The notes beneath the pieces are model-generated. The model searched no databases. It saw nothing but the letters and a program-made list of their open reading frames with translations, and had not been told where the DNA came from. DNA of 27,430 nt from Desulforhopalus sp. (lineage in GTDB: Bacteria > Desulfobacterota > Desulfobulbia > Desulfobulbales > Desulfocapsaceae). Numbering within the stretch: position 1 is the stretch's first letter; each line of letters opens with the position of its first letter. The position numbers and the translations under genes were made by a program. Location of the stretch: the NCBI GenBank assembly GCA_023231425.1, contig JALNVI010000037.1:1-27430 (forward strand), given 5' to 3'. Positions 15,600 to 23,046 of this stretch are shown here, one piece after another.

Positions 15600-15768
15600 A
15601 AGGGAACCTTGAATAATCTTGTATTTCGTTCATATTCAAGGCACAGGAAAAAAATTCCCGCAGGGGAATAACTGATATCTTGACGTCTCGTCTCCCGCTT
15701 TGTCGGAGGATAAATTTTTAACCGTAACGAAGAAGATGGGCGAAAGACTGGTTATTCAAGATTCCCTT
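15600..15768 (+). repeat. Composite 169-base palindromic element, copy 3
   Basis: It is bounded by 19-base imperfect terminal inverted repeats, AAGGGAACCTTGAATAATC (15600-15618) and GGTTATTCAAGATTCCCTT (15750-15768). The left part contains a hairpin, CCTTGAATA (15607-15615) with TATTCAAGG (15633-15641), around the core TTGTATTTCGTTCATATTC. The right part (about 15662-15768) matches, in reverse, the plus-strand repeat at 22856. No open frame of note lies inside. Size, terminal repeats and multiple related copies suggest a MITE-like element. Confidence 0.85.
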
Positions 15769-15785
15769 GAGTAAACTGCCGATCT

Positions 15786-16520
15786 TTACAGCACCTGCTT
15801 GAGGAAAAGTTTCGCCCTCTCCTCCCGCGGTGCGGTGAAGAAATGTTCCGGCGTCCCCTCCTCGACAATTTTCCCTTCATCCATAAAGATCACCCGATCG
15901 GCAACCTCACGGGCGAAGCCCATTTCGTGGGTAACAACCACCATGGTCATCCCCTCGCGGGCGAGCTGTTTCATGACATCAAGCACCTCGCCAACCATCT
16001 CCGGGTCGAGGGCAGAGGTCGGTTCGTCAAAAAGCATCACTTTCGGATCCATGGCCAGCGCACGGGCAATTGCCACCCGCTGCTGCTGTCCGCCGGAGAG
16101 TCGGCTGGGATATTCATCTACCTTGGCATGGATGCCGACCTTTTTCAGCAGCGCCTCCGCCTTGATCAAGGCTTCCTTCTTTGAGCGGTGGCGCACGCGG
16201 TACTGGGCAAGGGTAAGATTCTCCAGCACCGTCTTATGGGGAAAGAGGTTGAACTGCTGGAAGACCATTCCCACTTCAGCGCGGACTTTATTCATATTGA
16301 CGTGACGATCGGCAAGATCCTGGCCGTCAATACGGATATGGCCTTCGGAGAAATTTTCGAGTCCGTTGAGACAGCGCAGAAAGGTGGATTTTCCCGAACC
16401 CGACGGCCCGACAATAACCACAACCTCGCCCGATTTCACATGGAGGGTTACCCCGTCCACGGCACGTACTTCTCCGCTGCCGGTATGAAAAACTTTGATG
16501 ACATTCTCTGTTTTAATCAC
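15786..16520 (-). CDS. Polar amino acid ABC transporter ATPase (GlnQ/HisP type)
   Basis: A 244-residue ATPase that powers amino acid import. Walker A GPSGSGKST is at residues 38-46, the Q-loop FQQFNLFPH near 87-95, signature LSGGQQQRVAIARALA from 141, and Walker B VMLFDEPTSALDPE at 161-174; a final switch histidine follows in VVTHEMGFAREV. The best start is GTG at 16520 because GGAGG lies ten bases before it and the N-terminus then matches the family; the frame upstream to 16664 overlaps the permease gene and is not family-like. It overlaps that permease by 8 bases. The third gene of the operon, it ends 18 bases before the composite repeat, which may mark the transcript end. Confidence 0.93.
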   Translation of the reverse strand: MIKTENVIKVFHTGSGEVRAVDGVTLHVKSGEVVVIVGPSGSGKSTFLRCLNGLENFSEGHIRIDGQDLADRHVNMNKVRAEVGMVFQQFNLFPHKTVLENLTLAQYRVRHRSKKEALIKAEALLKKVGIHAKVDEYPSRLSGGQQQRVAIARALAMDPKVMLFDEPTSALDPEMVGEVLDVMKQLAREGMTMVVVTHEMGFAREVADRVIFMDEGKIVEEGTPEHFFTAPREERAKLFLKQVL

Positions 16521-17472
16521 TGATTCGAAACCTCCGCTCCATGTAATAGACAAGCTGCGACAGCAACGTGGTGATGACAAAATACATCGCCGCAACCGAG
16601 ATCCATATTTCGAAGGTGGCAAAGGTGGAACTGGCGATATCACGACCGGCTTTGGTGAGATCAATGATACTGATAATAGAGACCAGGGAAGAGTCCTTGA
16701 TCAGACTGATAAACTGCCCGGCAAGCGGCGGCAGAATTTTCTTAAATGCCTGCGGCAGAACGACATCCTTCATCGTCTGAAAAGAATTCATGCCAAGGGA
16801 GCGCGCCGCTTCTGCCTGCCCTTTGGGGATTGCCTGGATGCCCGCACGGATAATTTCCGCCACATAGGCTCCGGCAAAGAGCGACAGCGCACCGATTCCA
16901 CAGACTTCGCGGTTGAGATTATAGACAGTGCCAATGAGGAAATAGGCAATATAGATCTGCACCAGGAGCGGCGTGCCGCGGATCACCTCAATATAAAGGC
17001 CAGCCAGTCCGCGCAGGGTAAAATTACTCGACAGCCGGCAGAGTCCGGCCACCATGCCGATAATCAACGCGACCACCGAAGAGACCGCCGATATCCAGAT
17101 GGTCACCCACAGTCCCTTCATCAGCTGCCCCGTCTTCCACTGGTGGAGGTAGCCTGCGGTGTCGTCGTCGAAGAGCTCTTCGCCTGCCTTCACCCGCAGA
17201 TCCTTCGCATCCACGGTGAGAGAGGCCTTCTCGCCACTTTCCGAGGTGAGAAGCACCGTGGCAGAATCGCCCTCTACAGTTATTGCCGTAACGGTGCTGT
17301 CAAACGGTGCTTTTACGGGAGTGTCTGCCTTGTAAAAAAAGTAGCGGGGAATATTCTGCCATCCCCACTGATACTCCACATTGTTCACCGCATACCACAT
17401 CTGGCCAGCCCCTGCGAGCAGGATTACCACCAGCAGGAGCCGCCAGAACCAGCCGTGTTGTTGATATTTCAA
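16513..17472 (-). CDS. Polar amino acid ABC transporter permease with extra periplasmic domain
   Basis: A 319-residue permease of the HisM/GlnP family. The transport domain proper begins at about residue 114 with LMKGLWVTIWISAVSSVVALIIG, and includes YIEVIRGTPLLVQIYIAYF, the EAARSLGMNSFQTMKDVVLPQAF coupling loop and KDSSLVSIISIIDL. Ahead of it is a separate N-terminal helix (about 9-26) and then roughly 80 residues rich in beta-strand patterns with alternating V, T and G (from about 50 to 108, starting KAPFDSTVTAITVEGDSATV). This insert makes the protein longer than the common 215-240-residue permeases. Only one permease gene is present, so the channel is probably a homodimer. It lies 14 bases after the receptor gene and overlaps the ATPase gene. 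Confidence 0.9.
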   Translation of the reverse strand: MKYQQHGWFWRLLLVVILLAGAGQMWYAVNNVEYQWGWQNIPRYFFYKADTPVKAPFDSTVTAITVEGDSATVLLTSESGEKASLTVDAKDLRVKAGEELFDDDTAGYLHQWKTGQLMKGLWVTIWISAVSSVVALIIGMVAGLCRLSSNFTLRGLAGLYIEVIRGTPLLVQIYIAYFLIGTVYNLNREVCGIGALSLFAGAYVAEIIRAGIQAIPKGQAEAARSLGMNSFQTMKDVVLPQAFKKILPPLAGQFISLIKDSSLVSIISIIDLTKAGRDIASSTFATFEIWISVAAMYFVITTLLSQLVYYMERRFRISD

Positions 17473-17486
17473 GATACTGTCCCGTC

Positions 17487-18287
17487 TTATTTAAGTTCTT
17501 TCAACCAGTCGTTGCTTTCAAACCACTTCTTGTAGATTTTGTCATACACACCATCGTTTTTGATGACGAGAACGAAGTTGTTGCACCAGTTGAGAAAGTT
17601 GGGATCGTCGCGACGAATAGCAAAGGAGACAGGCTCTTTAGTCACCTGTTTGTCGAGGTGAACCAGCTTGTCACCACCCATTTTTTGAATGGCAACAGCA
17701 TTGTAAGGCATATCATAGCAGAAGGCATCAACCTTGCCGTTCATAACTTCCATCACACCTTCCTGCTGCGTTTCGTAAGCAACATATTTGGCGTTCTTCA
17801 GCAGTTTCCGTGCGGTAAACTCACCGGTGGTACCAATGGTGGAGGCAACGGTATATTTAGAATCATTGAGATCCAGATAGCTTTTGATGGTATCAGCATT
17901 TTTCTTGTTGATAAGGGCACTCTGACCGATCCAGATATAGGGATCAGGGAAGTTGAAGCGGAGATTTCGTTTGCTGGTGAGGGTCATCCCGGCAATAATG
18001 ATGTCAAACTTGTCGGTGAGCAGTCCGGCGATAAGACCGTCGAACTCAATATTAACAACCTTCAGTTTCACGTCCATCGCCTTTGCCATGCTTTTGGCAA
18101 TATCCATATCAAAACCGATGATTTCCCCTTTGGTATCCTTCATCTCAAAAGGCATGTAGCCTGATGCAGTCCCCACTCGCAGCACGCCCCGTTTTTGAAC
18201 GGCAGTGAGTGTATCCAGGGCGGCGGCAGAGCTGATAAAAGCCAGGCTCATGACGAGAACCGCGAACAGCGCAGTCAATTTTTTCAT
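17487..18287 (-). CDS. Polar amino acid ABC transporter substrate-binding protein
   Basis: A 266-residue family-3 (SBP_bac_3) receptor. The signal peptide covers about residues 1-23 (MKKLTALFAVLVMSLAFISS). The mature sequence shows RGVLRVGTASGYMPFEMKDTKG, GFDMDIAKSMAKAM, FDGLIAGLLTDKFDIIIAGMTLTSKR and the IGTTGEF and AFCYDMPYNAVA segments that line the ligand cleft; the arginine of TSKRN is the usual contact for the amino acid carboxylate. The ATG at 18287 has GAGGAG six bases upstream. It is the first gene of the receptor-permease-ATPase operon; its leader region (18288-18526) is shared with the divergent radical SAM gene. Glutamine, glutamate or a similar polar amino acid is likely; the exact ligand cannot be told. 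Confidence 0.93.
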   Translation of the reverse strand: MKKLTALFAVLVMSLAFISSAAALDTLTAVQKRGVLRVGTASGYMPFEMKDTKGEIIGFDMDIAKSMAKAMDVKLKVVNIEFDGLIAGLLTDKFDIIIAGMTLTSKRNLRFNFPDPYIWIGQSALINKKNADTIKSYLDLNDSKYTVASTIGTTGEFTARKLLKNAKYVAYETQQEGVMEVMNGKVDAFCYDMPYNAVAIQKMGGDKLVHLDKQVTKEPVSFAIRRDDPNFLNWCNNFVLVIKNDGVYDKIYKKWFESNDWLKELK

Positions 18288-18526
18288 TACATCTCCTCTT
18301 ACAAAATTGTTTGAATTGCCAACCTGAATTGATTGACGTTAAGCCCATCCCAATACCAGTTTTTTCTTGAAAATTCAAGGGAGTTCTACCCTGCAACTGT
18401 CAATGAAATGGAGGGAAAAGAAGAGTGAAACAGCAACGCGTCAAACCCTTTTGCGGAAAAAGATATCACACCCCGCCCGATTGAGGTACCCTGCCTGCAG
18501 ACCGCAAAAAAATCCAGGGAAAAACC

Positions 18527-20287
18527 ATGTACTACCAATATAAAGACTACCTCCAGCACCGCTACGGCGAAGTGCTGTACCGTGTCCCGCTCGACGCCGG
18601 CTTCACCTGCCCCCACCGTCGACGCGATGGCTCCGGCGGCTGCTCCTTCTGCCCCCCGGACGGCGCCCGTGCAGTACAGCTCGGCAACGCCGTCAGCCTT
18701 GAAGAGCAGATTGAGCGCGGGGTACGTTTTGCCCGCCGCCGCTACCACGCCACCGCCTTTATGGCCTATCTTCAAGCCTTTACCACCACGTTTTGCAGCC
18801 ACGGGGAACTGCGCGCTCTGGTGGCCCGCATCACCGCCGCGCAGAAGTTTCGCGCCATCGCCTTCGGAGTTCGTCCGGACTGTCTGCCGCCGCAGGTGGT
18901 GAAGTGGCTTGCAGAGCTGCAACAGGAGGGAAAATTCGACATCTCCGCCGAACTTGGCGTGCAGACTGCCAGTGACGAAACACTGCGCCGCGTTCATCGC
19001 GGCCACGACTGGAACTGCAGCCGGGACGCCATTGAGCGTCTTGCTGCTGCGGGAATCTCAGTAACCGTCCACCTCATCATCGGCCTGCCCGGTGAAAGCC
19101 GCGCCGACTGGCTGCGCACGGTTTCCCTGCTCGCAGCCCTGCCGATTACCGCCCTCAAGCTGCACAATCTGCACGTCATAACCAACACCGATCTGGCGCG
19201 TGAATGGCAGGCGGAGCCCTTTCCACTGCTCAGCGAGTATGACTATATTGAGGAACTGCTCGCCATCCTGCCACAGATTCCCGCCCATATTCCCCTGATG
19301 CGCCTCACCACCGATACCCCGGACGACCAGCTCCTCGCACCCCGCTGGAGCATAACCAAGGGGCAGTTCCGCAAAGCACTGGTTCGGCAGATGGCGGCCC
19401 GGGGCGTGGCCCAGGGATCTGCACTGCGTACTGCCAGTCCCGAGACCATCACCCTTGAGAACGACGGCGACAGAGTGATCACCGACGACGGCTCCCCAAC
19501 CTTCTTCAACTCCCAGGTGAAGGAGCACTACCACACCCTCGCCGGTGCGCGCTCGGAGGCCGAGCTGAAATATGTTGTACCGGGGAGGCTGCGCGAGCGG
19601 CTGGCGGCAGGACCCGTCTGTCTGCTCGATATCTGCTTCGGTCTTGGCTACAACTCGCTGCTCGCCTGCGAAACGGCGCTGTCTGTGGGGGGAGAACTGG
19701 AGATAACGGCACTGGAGATGGACAAAACGGTAGTACGCCGGGCGGCAGCAGAGCTGAGTGGAATCTCAAAGGTGCTGGAGTGGAACAAGGTATTGGAGGT
19801 GCTGCTGCAGAAGGGCTCCTGGCAATGCGGGAAAATCTCCATCACCATCCTCTGGGGCGATGCCCGCCACACTGCGACCCTTCCCGAGGTGCAGGAGGCA
19901 CTCTTCCAGCTCATCTGGCTCGACGCCTTTTCCACCCAGAAAAACAGTGAGCTGTGGACGGTGGACTTCTTCCGCCGCCTCCACCCGCTGCTTACCGCCA
20001 ACGGTGCCCTGCTCACCTACAGTGCGGCAATTCCGGTGCGCTCCGGACTGGCCGAAGCAGGCTTTGCGGTGGGAGAGACAGCGGCCTTCGCCCGGGATCG
20101 GGGCGGAACCCTCGCTGCACTGCGGGGGGGGGAAGCAGTGGGCGCACTGCCGGAGAGGGATGTCTTTCTCATGGGAACCCTGCGCGGGGTGCCCTATCGC
20201 GACCCGAACGGGGTGCGCACCTGCAAAGAGATTCTACGGGCACGGGAGGGGGAGATTCTGCAGCGAAAAGAGATGAAGAACAGCTAA
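18527..20287 (+). CDS. Fusion: YhcC/YtqA (MnmL-like) radical SAM domain + MnmC-type (DUF752) tRNA methyltransferase domain
   Basis: One uninterrupted 586-residue frame joins two enzymes. Residues 1 to about 298 are a radical SAM protein of the YhcC/YtqA family (TIGR01212): cysteines C28, C39 and C42 in DAGFTCPHRRRDGSGGCSFC for the [4Fe-4S] cluster, AELGVQTASDETLRRVHRGH near 141-160, and HLIIGLPGE near 182-190. Residues about 305-535 form a DUF752/MnmC(M) methyltransferase: ITDDGSPTFFNSQVKEHYH, the SAM-binding LDICFGLGYN near 367-376, and LDAFSTQKNSELW near 465-477, matching the LDGFAPAKNPDMW motif of MnmC. The start ATG has AGGG just upstream. Bacillus YtqA (MnmL) and the methyltransferase YtqB (MnmM) are reported to make mnm5 on tRNA wobble uridine without MnmC oxidase, so this fusion could do both final steps. 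Specific activity is inferred. Confidence 0.9.
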   Translation: MYYQYKDYLQHRYGEVLYRVPLDAGFTCPHRRRDGSGGCSFCPPDGARAVQLGNAVSLEEQIERGVRFARRRYHATAFMAYLQAFTTTFCSHGELRALVARITAAQKFRAIAFGVRPDCLPPQVVKWLAELQQEGKFDISAELGVQTASDETLRRVHRGHDWNCSRDAIERLAAAGISVTVHLIIGLPGESRADWLRTVSLLAALPITALKLHNLHVITNTDLAREWQAEPFPLLSEYDYIEELLAILPQIPAHIPLMRLTTDTPDDQLLAPRWSITKGQFRKALVRQMAARGVAQGSALRTASPETITLENDGDRVITDDGSPTFFNSQVKEHYHTLAGARSEAELKYVVPGRLRERLAAGPVCLLDICFGLGYNSLLACETALSVGGELEITALEMDKTVVRRAAAELSGISKVLEWNKVLEVLLQKGSWQCGKISITILWGDARHTATLPEVQEALFQLIWLDAFSTQKNSELWTVDFFRRLHPLLTANGALLTYSAAIPVRSGLAEAGFAVGETAAFARDRGGTLAALRGGEAVGALPERDVFLMGTLRGVPYRDPNGVRTCKEILRAREGEILQRKEMKNS

Positions 20288-20325
20288 AAAAAATGGCCGT
20301 GACACTGACAACGTGTCACGGCCAT
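20286..20325 (-). terminator. Rho-independent terminator for the EF-hand-like lipoprotein gene
   Basis: ATGGCCGTGACAC (20293-20305) and GTGTCACGGCCAT (20313-20325) form a perfect 13-base GC-rich stem with a 7-base loop. On the minus strand it is followed directly by eight T (A-run 20286-20293). It lies 86 bases beyond the minus-strand lipoprotein stop and overlaps the stop codon of the plus-strand fusion gene, so it may also stop plus-strand transcription, though no T-run follows on that side. Confidence 0.9.
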
Positions 20326-20352
20326 AAACTCTGTACCGATCGGAACATTTTT

Positions 20353-20410
20353 AAGGGTATCTTAAGGGGCCCTTAAATAATCTCCTCTTTCGTCCATATT
20401 CGATGTCCCC
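20353..20410 (+). repeat. Palindromic intergenic repeat, copy 4 (degenerate)
   Basis: Contains AAGGGGCCCTTAAATAATC from 20364, then CTCTTTCGTCCATATTC, a worn version of the common core, and ends in GATGTCCCC. The right end touches the stop codon (20411-20413) of the minus-strand lipoprotein gene. It lies between that gene and its terminator. Confidence 0.65.
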
Positions 20411-20752
20411 TTATTCAGGATCAGAGTAGAAGAGATACTGCGTCGAGTAGTCACTAAACTCAAAATAAATTCTCTTCTCATCGGAATCAATCTGCCCGTT
20501 CAAGTTGGCATCGAGCTTGCCGTAGCCATAGCGATAGGCACGGGCAACCTTGCCGCCCGTTTCTGCGGCGGTAGATATCTTATCAACTTTCATGATACGC
20601 TTCATCAGCTTGCCACCGGAATAGACTTCAAGAACGCCGTTGGTGCCCGTCCAGTTTTGAATGGAACGGCCAATCTTGTTCTGGGTCTCCTGAGTACACC
20701 CGGCAAGGGTGAGCAGGGCCACCGCGCCGAGAATAAGTGTTGTCTGTTTCAT
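20411..20752 (-). CDS. Small lipoprotein with EF-hand-like loop, unknown function
   Basis: A 113-residue protein I cannot name. Residues 1-18 are a lipoprotein signal peptide with lipobox LAGC, so C19 is the lipidated first residue of the mature protein; no aspartate follows it, which would fit outer-membrane sorting. The segment DANLNGQIDSDE at 81-92 fits the 12-residue EF-hand calcium loop pattern (D1, N3, N5, G6, I8, D9, E12). The ending FEFSDYSTQYLFYSDPE is acidic and aromatic. ATG 20752 has AAGGAG at good spacing. It is a single-gene unit, divergent from the P1 peptidase gene and followed by a strong terminator. A calcium-binding periplasmic role is possible; nothing else points to a function. 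Confidence 0.85.
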   Translation of the reverse strand: MKQTTLILGAVALLTLAGCTQETQNKIGRSIQNWTGTNGVLEVYSGGKLMKRIMKVDKISTAAETGGKVARAYRYGYGKLDANLNGQIDSDEKRIYFEFSDYSTQYLFYSDPE

Positions 20753-20900
20753 GGGAAATCTCCTTTGCTTTTTTGCAGGGTTCTTGTACGGCTACATTCT
20801 CCAGACTATAAACAATCTTGAGGTTCTGGGAAGGAAAGCTCTCAAATTTATGTCTTCTCCCCTCCCTCCTGACTCTTTGCAGAGTTTCGAAAACAAATCC

Positions 20901-20921
20901 TGCGAGAGCTCTTCTCTCGCA
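20901..20921. repeat. Short perfect inverted repeat in divergent promoter region
   Basis: TGCGAGAG and CTCTCGCA (20901-20908 and 20914-20921) form an 8-base stem with a 5-base loop in the 273-base gap between the divergent lipoprotein and peptidase genes. It could be an operator for a regulator or a leader hairpin of the peptidase transcript. Confidence 0.45.
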
Positions 20922-21025
20922 ACCCATTGCGAATACACTCTCTTTGCCCTTTTCTGTATCTGGCGTTGCACAGAATCAGCCGAATGCTGATAAAAGTCTT
21001 CACTTTGCACAGGGGAAATTATCCC

Positions 21026-22087
21026 ATGAAAAAAATAACACTGTTCCTCGGTACAGCTCTGACTCTGGGAGCTTTGGCAGTACCCGCATTTTCAGAAGAA
21101 AAAAAGGTGGGAAACAACACCATTACAGCAATTAAAGGCGTACAGGTCGGACAGAAAAGTGATCTGCAGTCCATGACGGGAGTCACCGTTATCCGTTTTG
21201 CCGGGCAGGGCGGAATCGCGGCCGTAGATGTCGAGGGTACGGCCTCAGGGACGCGGGAAACAGATCTGCTTGATCCGGTCAACCTTGTGCATCGCATCAA
21301 TGCTCTTGTGCTCTCGGGCGGCAGCGCCTGGGGACTTGACGCGGCAGCGGGCGTTATAAGATGCCTCGAAGAGCAGGGTATCGGCTCCCCCGTGGGCAAA
21401 AACATGGTGGTGCCGATTGTCCCGGCACCGGTACTTTTTGATTTGAGTGCGGGGAGTTATCACGTTCGGCCCACTGCGGAATGGGGATACGAGACCTGTA
21501 TAACGGCGAATTCCAAGGCGGTTGCCTCCGGGAATGTCGGCGCTGGAACCGGCGCGACCGTGGCCAGGGAAGGCGGGATGGGGAAGGCGACGAAAGGCGG
21601 CATCGGCTCAGCCCTGCGTACTCTCCCCGACGGAGGAAAGATTGGTGCCCTCGTGGCGGCCAACGCCTTTGGTGAGATCCGCAATGGCAGAAGAGAAATT
21701 GTTGCCGGAGTGCGCAGGGCAGAAAAGGGCGCCTGGACCCCGACTCTTGAATTCCTCCCCCGGAGAAAAGATGTTCGGGGCTTTTCCGGAAAGAACACCA
21801 CCATCGGTGTGATCGTCACGGATGTTCCCCTGAGTAAAACTCAGCTGTCCAGGGTCGCACAGATGGCTCACGGCGGCATGGCCCGGGTTATATCCCACAC
21901 AATGCATGACGGTGAGACCCTCTTTGTGGTATCAACAGCTCAGGAGGAGGTCACAGCCACTTCCGCAGAGGTAAATCTTATCGGTGCAGCTGCCGCCGAT
22001 GTAACCGCTGCCGCCATTGAAGATGCAGTGAAACGTGCAGAATCCCACGGCGGTTTTGTCTCCGCAACTCAGTGGGGCGGGGAGTAA
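21026..22087 (+). CDS. Secreted P1-family peptidase (DmpA/BapA/NylC-like Ntn hydrolase)
   Basis: A 353-residue member of peptidase family S58/P1, which includes D-aminopeptidase DmpA, beta-peptidyl aminopeptidase BapA and nylon oligomer hydrolase NylC. These are made as a single chain that cleaves itself before a Ser/Thr that becomes the N-terminal nucleophile. Here the likely site is in SGKNTTIGV, between N257 and T258. Other family blocks are NALVLSGGSAWGLDAAAGV near 92-110, GNVGAGTGATVA near 169-180, and GALVAANAFGEI near 207-218. The start is ATG 21026, preceded by AGGGG; residues 1-23 form a signal peptide ending in AFS, so the enzyme should be periplasmic. The frame upstream to 20927 is not used. 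A TauE/SafE permease gene follows nine bases after its stop codon. Confidence 0.92.
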   Translation: MKKITLFLGTALTLGALAVPAFSEEKKVGNNTITAIKGVQVGQKSDLQSMTGVTVIRFAGQGGIAAVDVEGTASGTRETDLLDPVNLVHRINALVLSGGSAWGLDAAAGVIRCLEEQGIGSPVGKNMVVPIVPAPVLFDLSAGSYHVRPTAEWGYETCITANSKAVASGNVGAGTGATVAREGGMGKATKGGIGSALRTLPDGGKIGALVAANAFGEIRNGRREIVAGVRRAEKGAWTPTLEFLPRRKDVRGFSGKNTTIGVIVTDVPLSKTQLSRVAQMAHGGMARVISHTMHDGETLFVVSTAQEEVTATSAEVNLIGAAAADVTAAAIEDAVKRAESHGGFVSATQWGGE

Positions 22088-22095
22088 ACAGGATA

Positions 22096-22857
22096 ATGTT
22101 CATACAGCTGAACCTCTCTTTTTTTGTTATAATTGTCTCTTTTGCCTTCTTTGCCGCGATGGTTCACGGCACCATCGGTTTTGGCTTTCCGATGGTGTCA
22201 ACGCCGTTGTTTGCACTTTTTTTTGATCTGCAGACCGCCATTGCCCTCACCCTGATCCCCACCCTGGCGATCAATCTGGTGAGCATTGCCGGCGAAGGGC
22301 ATTTCCGGGAAGCGCTGCAGCGATTTTTCCCCCTCGCTCTGCTGGCGATGACAGGCAGTGCCATCGGCACGCAACTGCTGCTCCACAGCGCCAGTGACAT
22401 CTTCAAACTTTTTCTCGCCGCGGCGATCCTGGTCTACCTCGGTCTTGATAAGATTAATATACGGATACACCAGACAACAGAGCATCCGCAGCTGGCAAAG
22501 GTGGTCTTCGGCCTGTGTGCCGGAGTGCTCGGCGGCCTCACCAATGTAATGGCTCCAGTACTCATCGTGTATTCCCTCGAATCCGGCCACAATAAAGCCG
22601 AGACCGTGCAGGCTGCCAATCTCTGTTTTCTCTTCGGAAAGATTGTGCAGAGTGTTCTCTTCCTCGTGAATGGAAAGATTCACGCGGACATGCTCTCCCC
22701 CGGCACAGCCGTCTTTCTCGCCGCAGGGGGAGCGCTCTTTCTCGGCATGCGTATTCGGCAGTACTTAAACGATGCAACGTATCGACAGCTCCTGCGGGGA
22801 CTCCTGTTCCTGCTGGCGCTGCTCCTCGTTGTTCAATTTGCAGTTTCTCTTACATAA
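22096..22857 (+). CDS. TauE/SafE family membrane transporter
   Basis: A 253-residue membrane protein of the TauE/SafE (TSUP, DUF81) family, whose members move sulfur-containing or other small organic anions across the inner membrane. Seven to eight hydrophobic segments are present. Family-like parts are the first-half motif VHGTIGFGFPMVSTPLFALFFDL (about residues 22-44) and the matching second-half ALVFGLCAGVLGGLTNVMAPV-like block (here VVFGLCAGVLGGLTN). The start is ATG 22096, eight bases after the peptidase stop; an upstream in-frame start inside that gene is less likely. Tight spacing suggests co-transcription with the P1 peptidase, perhaps to import or export a hydrolysis product. The stop codon TAA (22855-22857) shares bases with the repeat that follows. 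Confidence 0.9.
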   Translation: MFIQLNLSFFVIIVSFAFFAAMVHGTIGFGFPMVSTPLFALFFDLQTAIALTLIPTLAINLVSIAGEGHFREALQRFFPLALLAMTGSAIGTQLLLHSASDIFKLFLAAAILVYLGLDKINIRIHQTTEHPQLAKVVFGLCAGVLGGLTNVMAPVLIVYSLESGHNKAETVQAANLCFLFGKIVQSVLFLVNGKIHADMLSPGTAVFLAAGGALFLGMRIRQYLNDATYRQLLRGLLFLLALLLVVQFAVSLT

Positions 22858-22978
22858 GGGTACCTTGAATAATCAGCCTTTCGCCCATCTTCGTCGTTAC
22901 AGTAAAAAATTTATCCTCCGACAAGGCGTGGAACGAGATGTCGAGATATCAATTATATGCCTGTGGCAAATTCCCTCC
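22856..22978 (+). repeat. Palindromic intergenic repeat, copy 5 (long form)
   Basis: Starts AAGGGTACCTTGAATAATC, overlapping the TauE stop codon. It then continues through CTTTCGCCCATCTTCGTCG, a shared AAAAATTTATCCTCCGACAA segment and AGATATCAATTAT, ending near ATTCCCTCC. The reverse complement of 15662-15768 matches it closely for about 100 bases. The TTGTATTTCGTTC core of the short copies is absent here. Confidence 0.82.
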
Positions 22979-23046
22979 TGCAGCGAAGAAGATGGTCGAT
23001 TATTCGATGTTCCCATAAACTTTTCCCCTTCGGTTTTCTGATTACT

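Noticed and set aside
15600..15768. Composite repeat as a rho-independent terminator for the amino acid transporter operon
   Set aside because: Its hairpins are AT-rich, with no T-run directly after the stem on the transcribed strand; the dispersed-repeat reading explains it better, though a side role in ending transcripts is possible.
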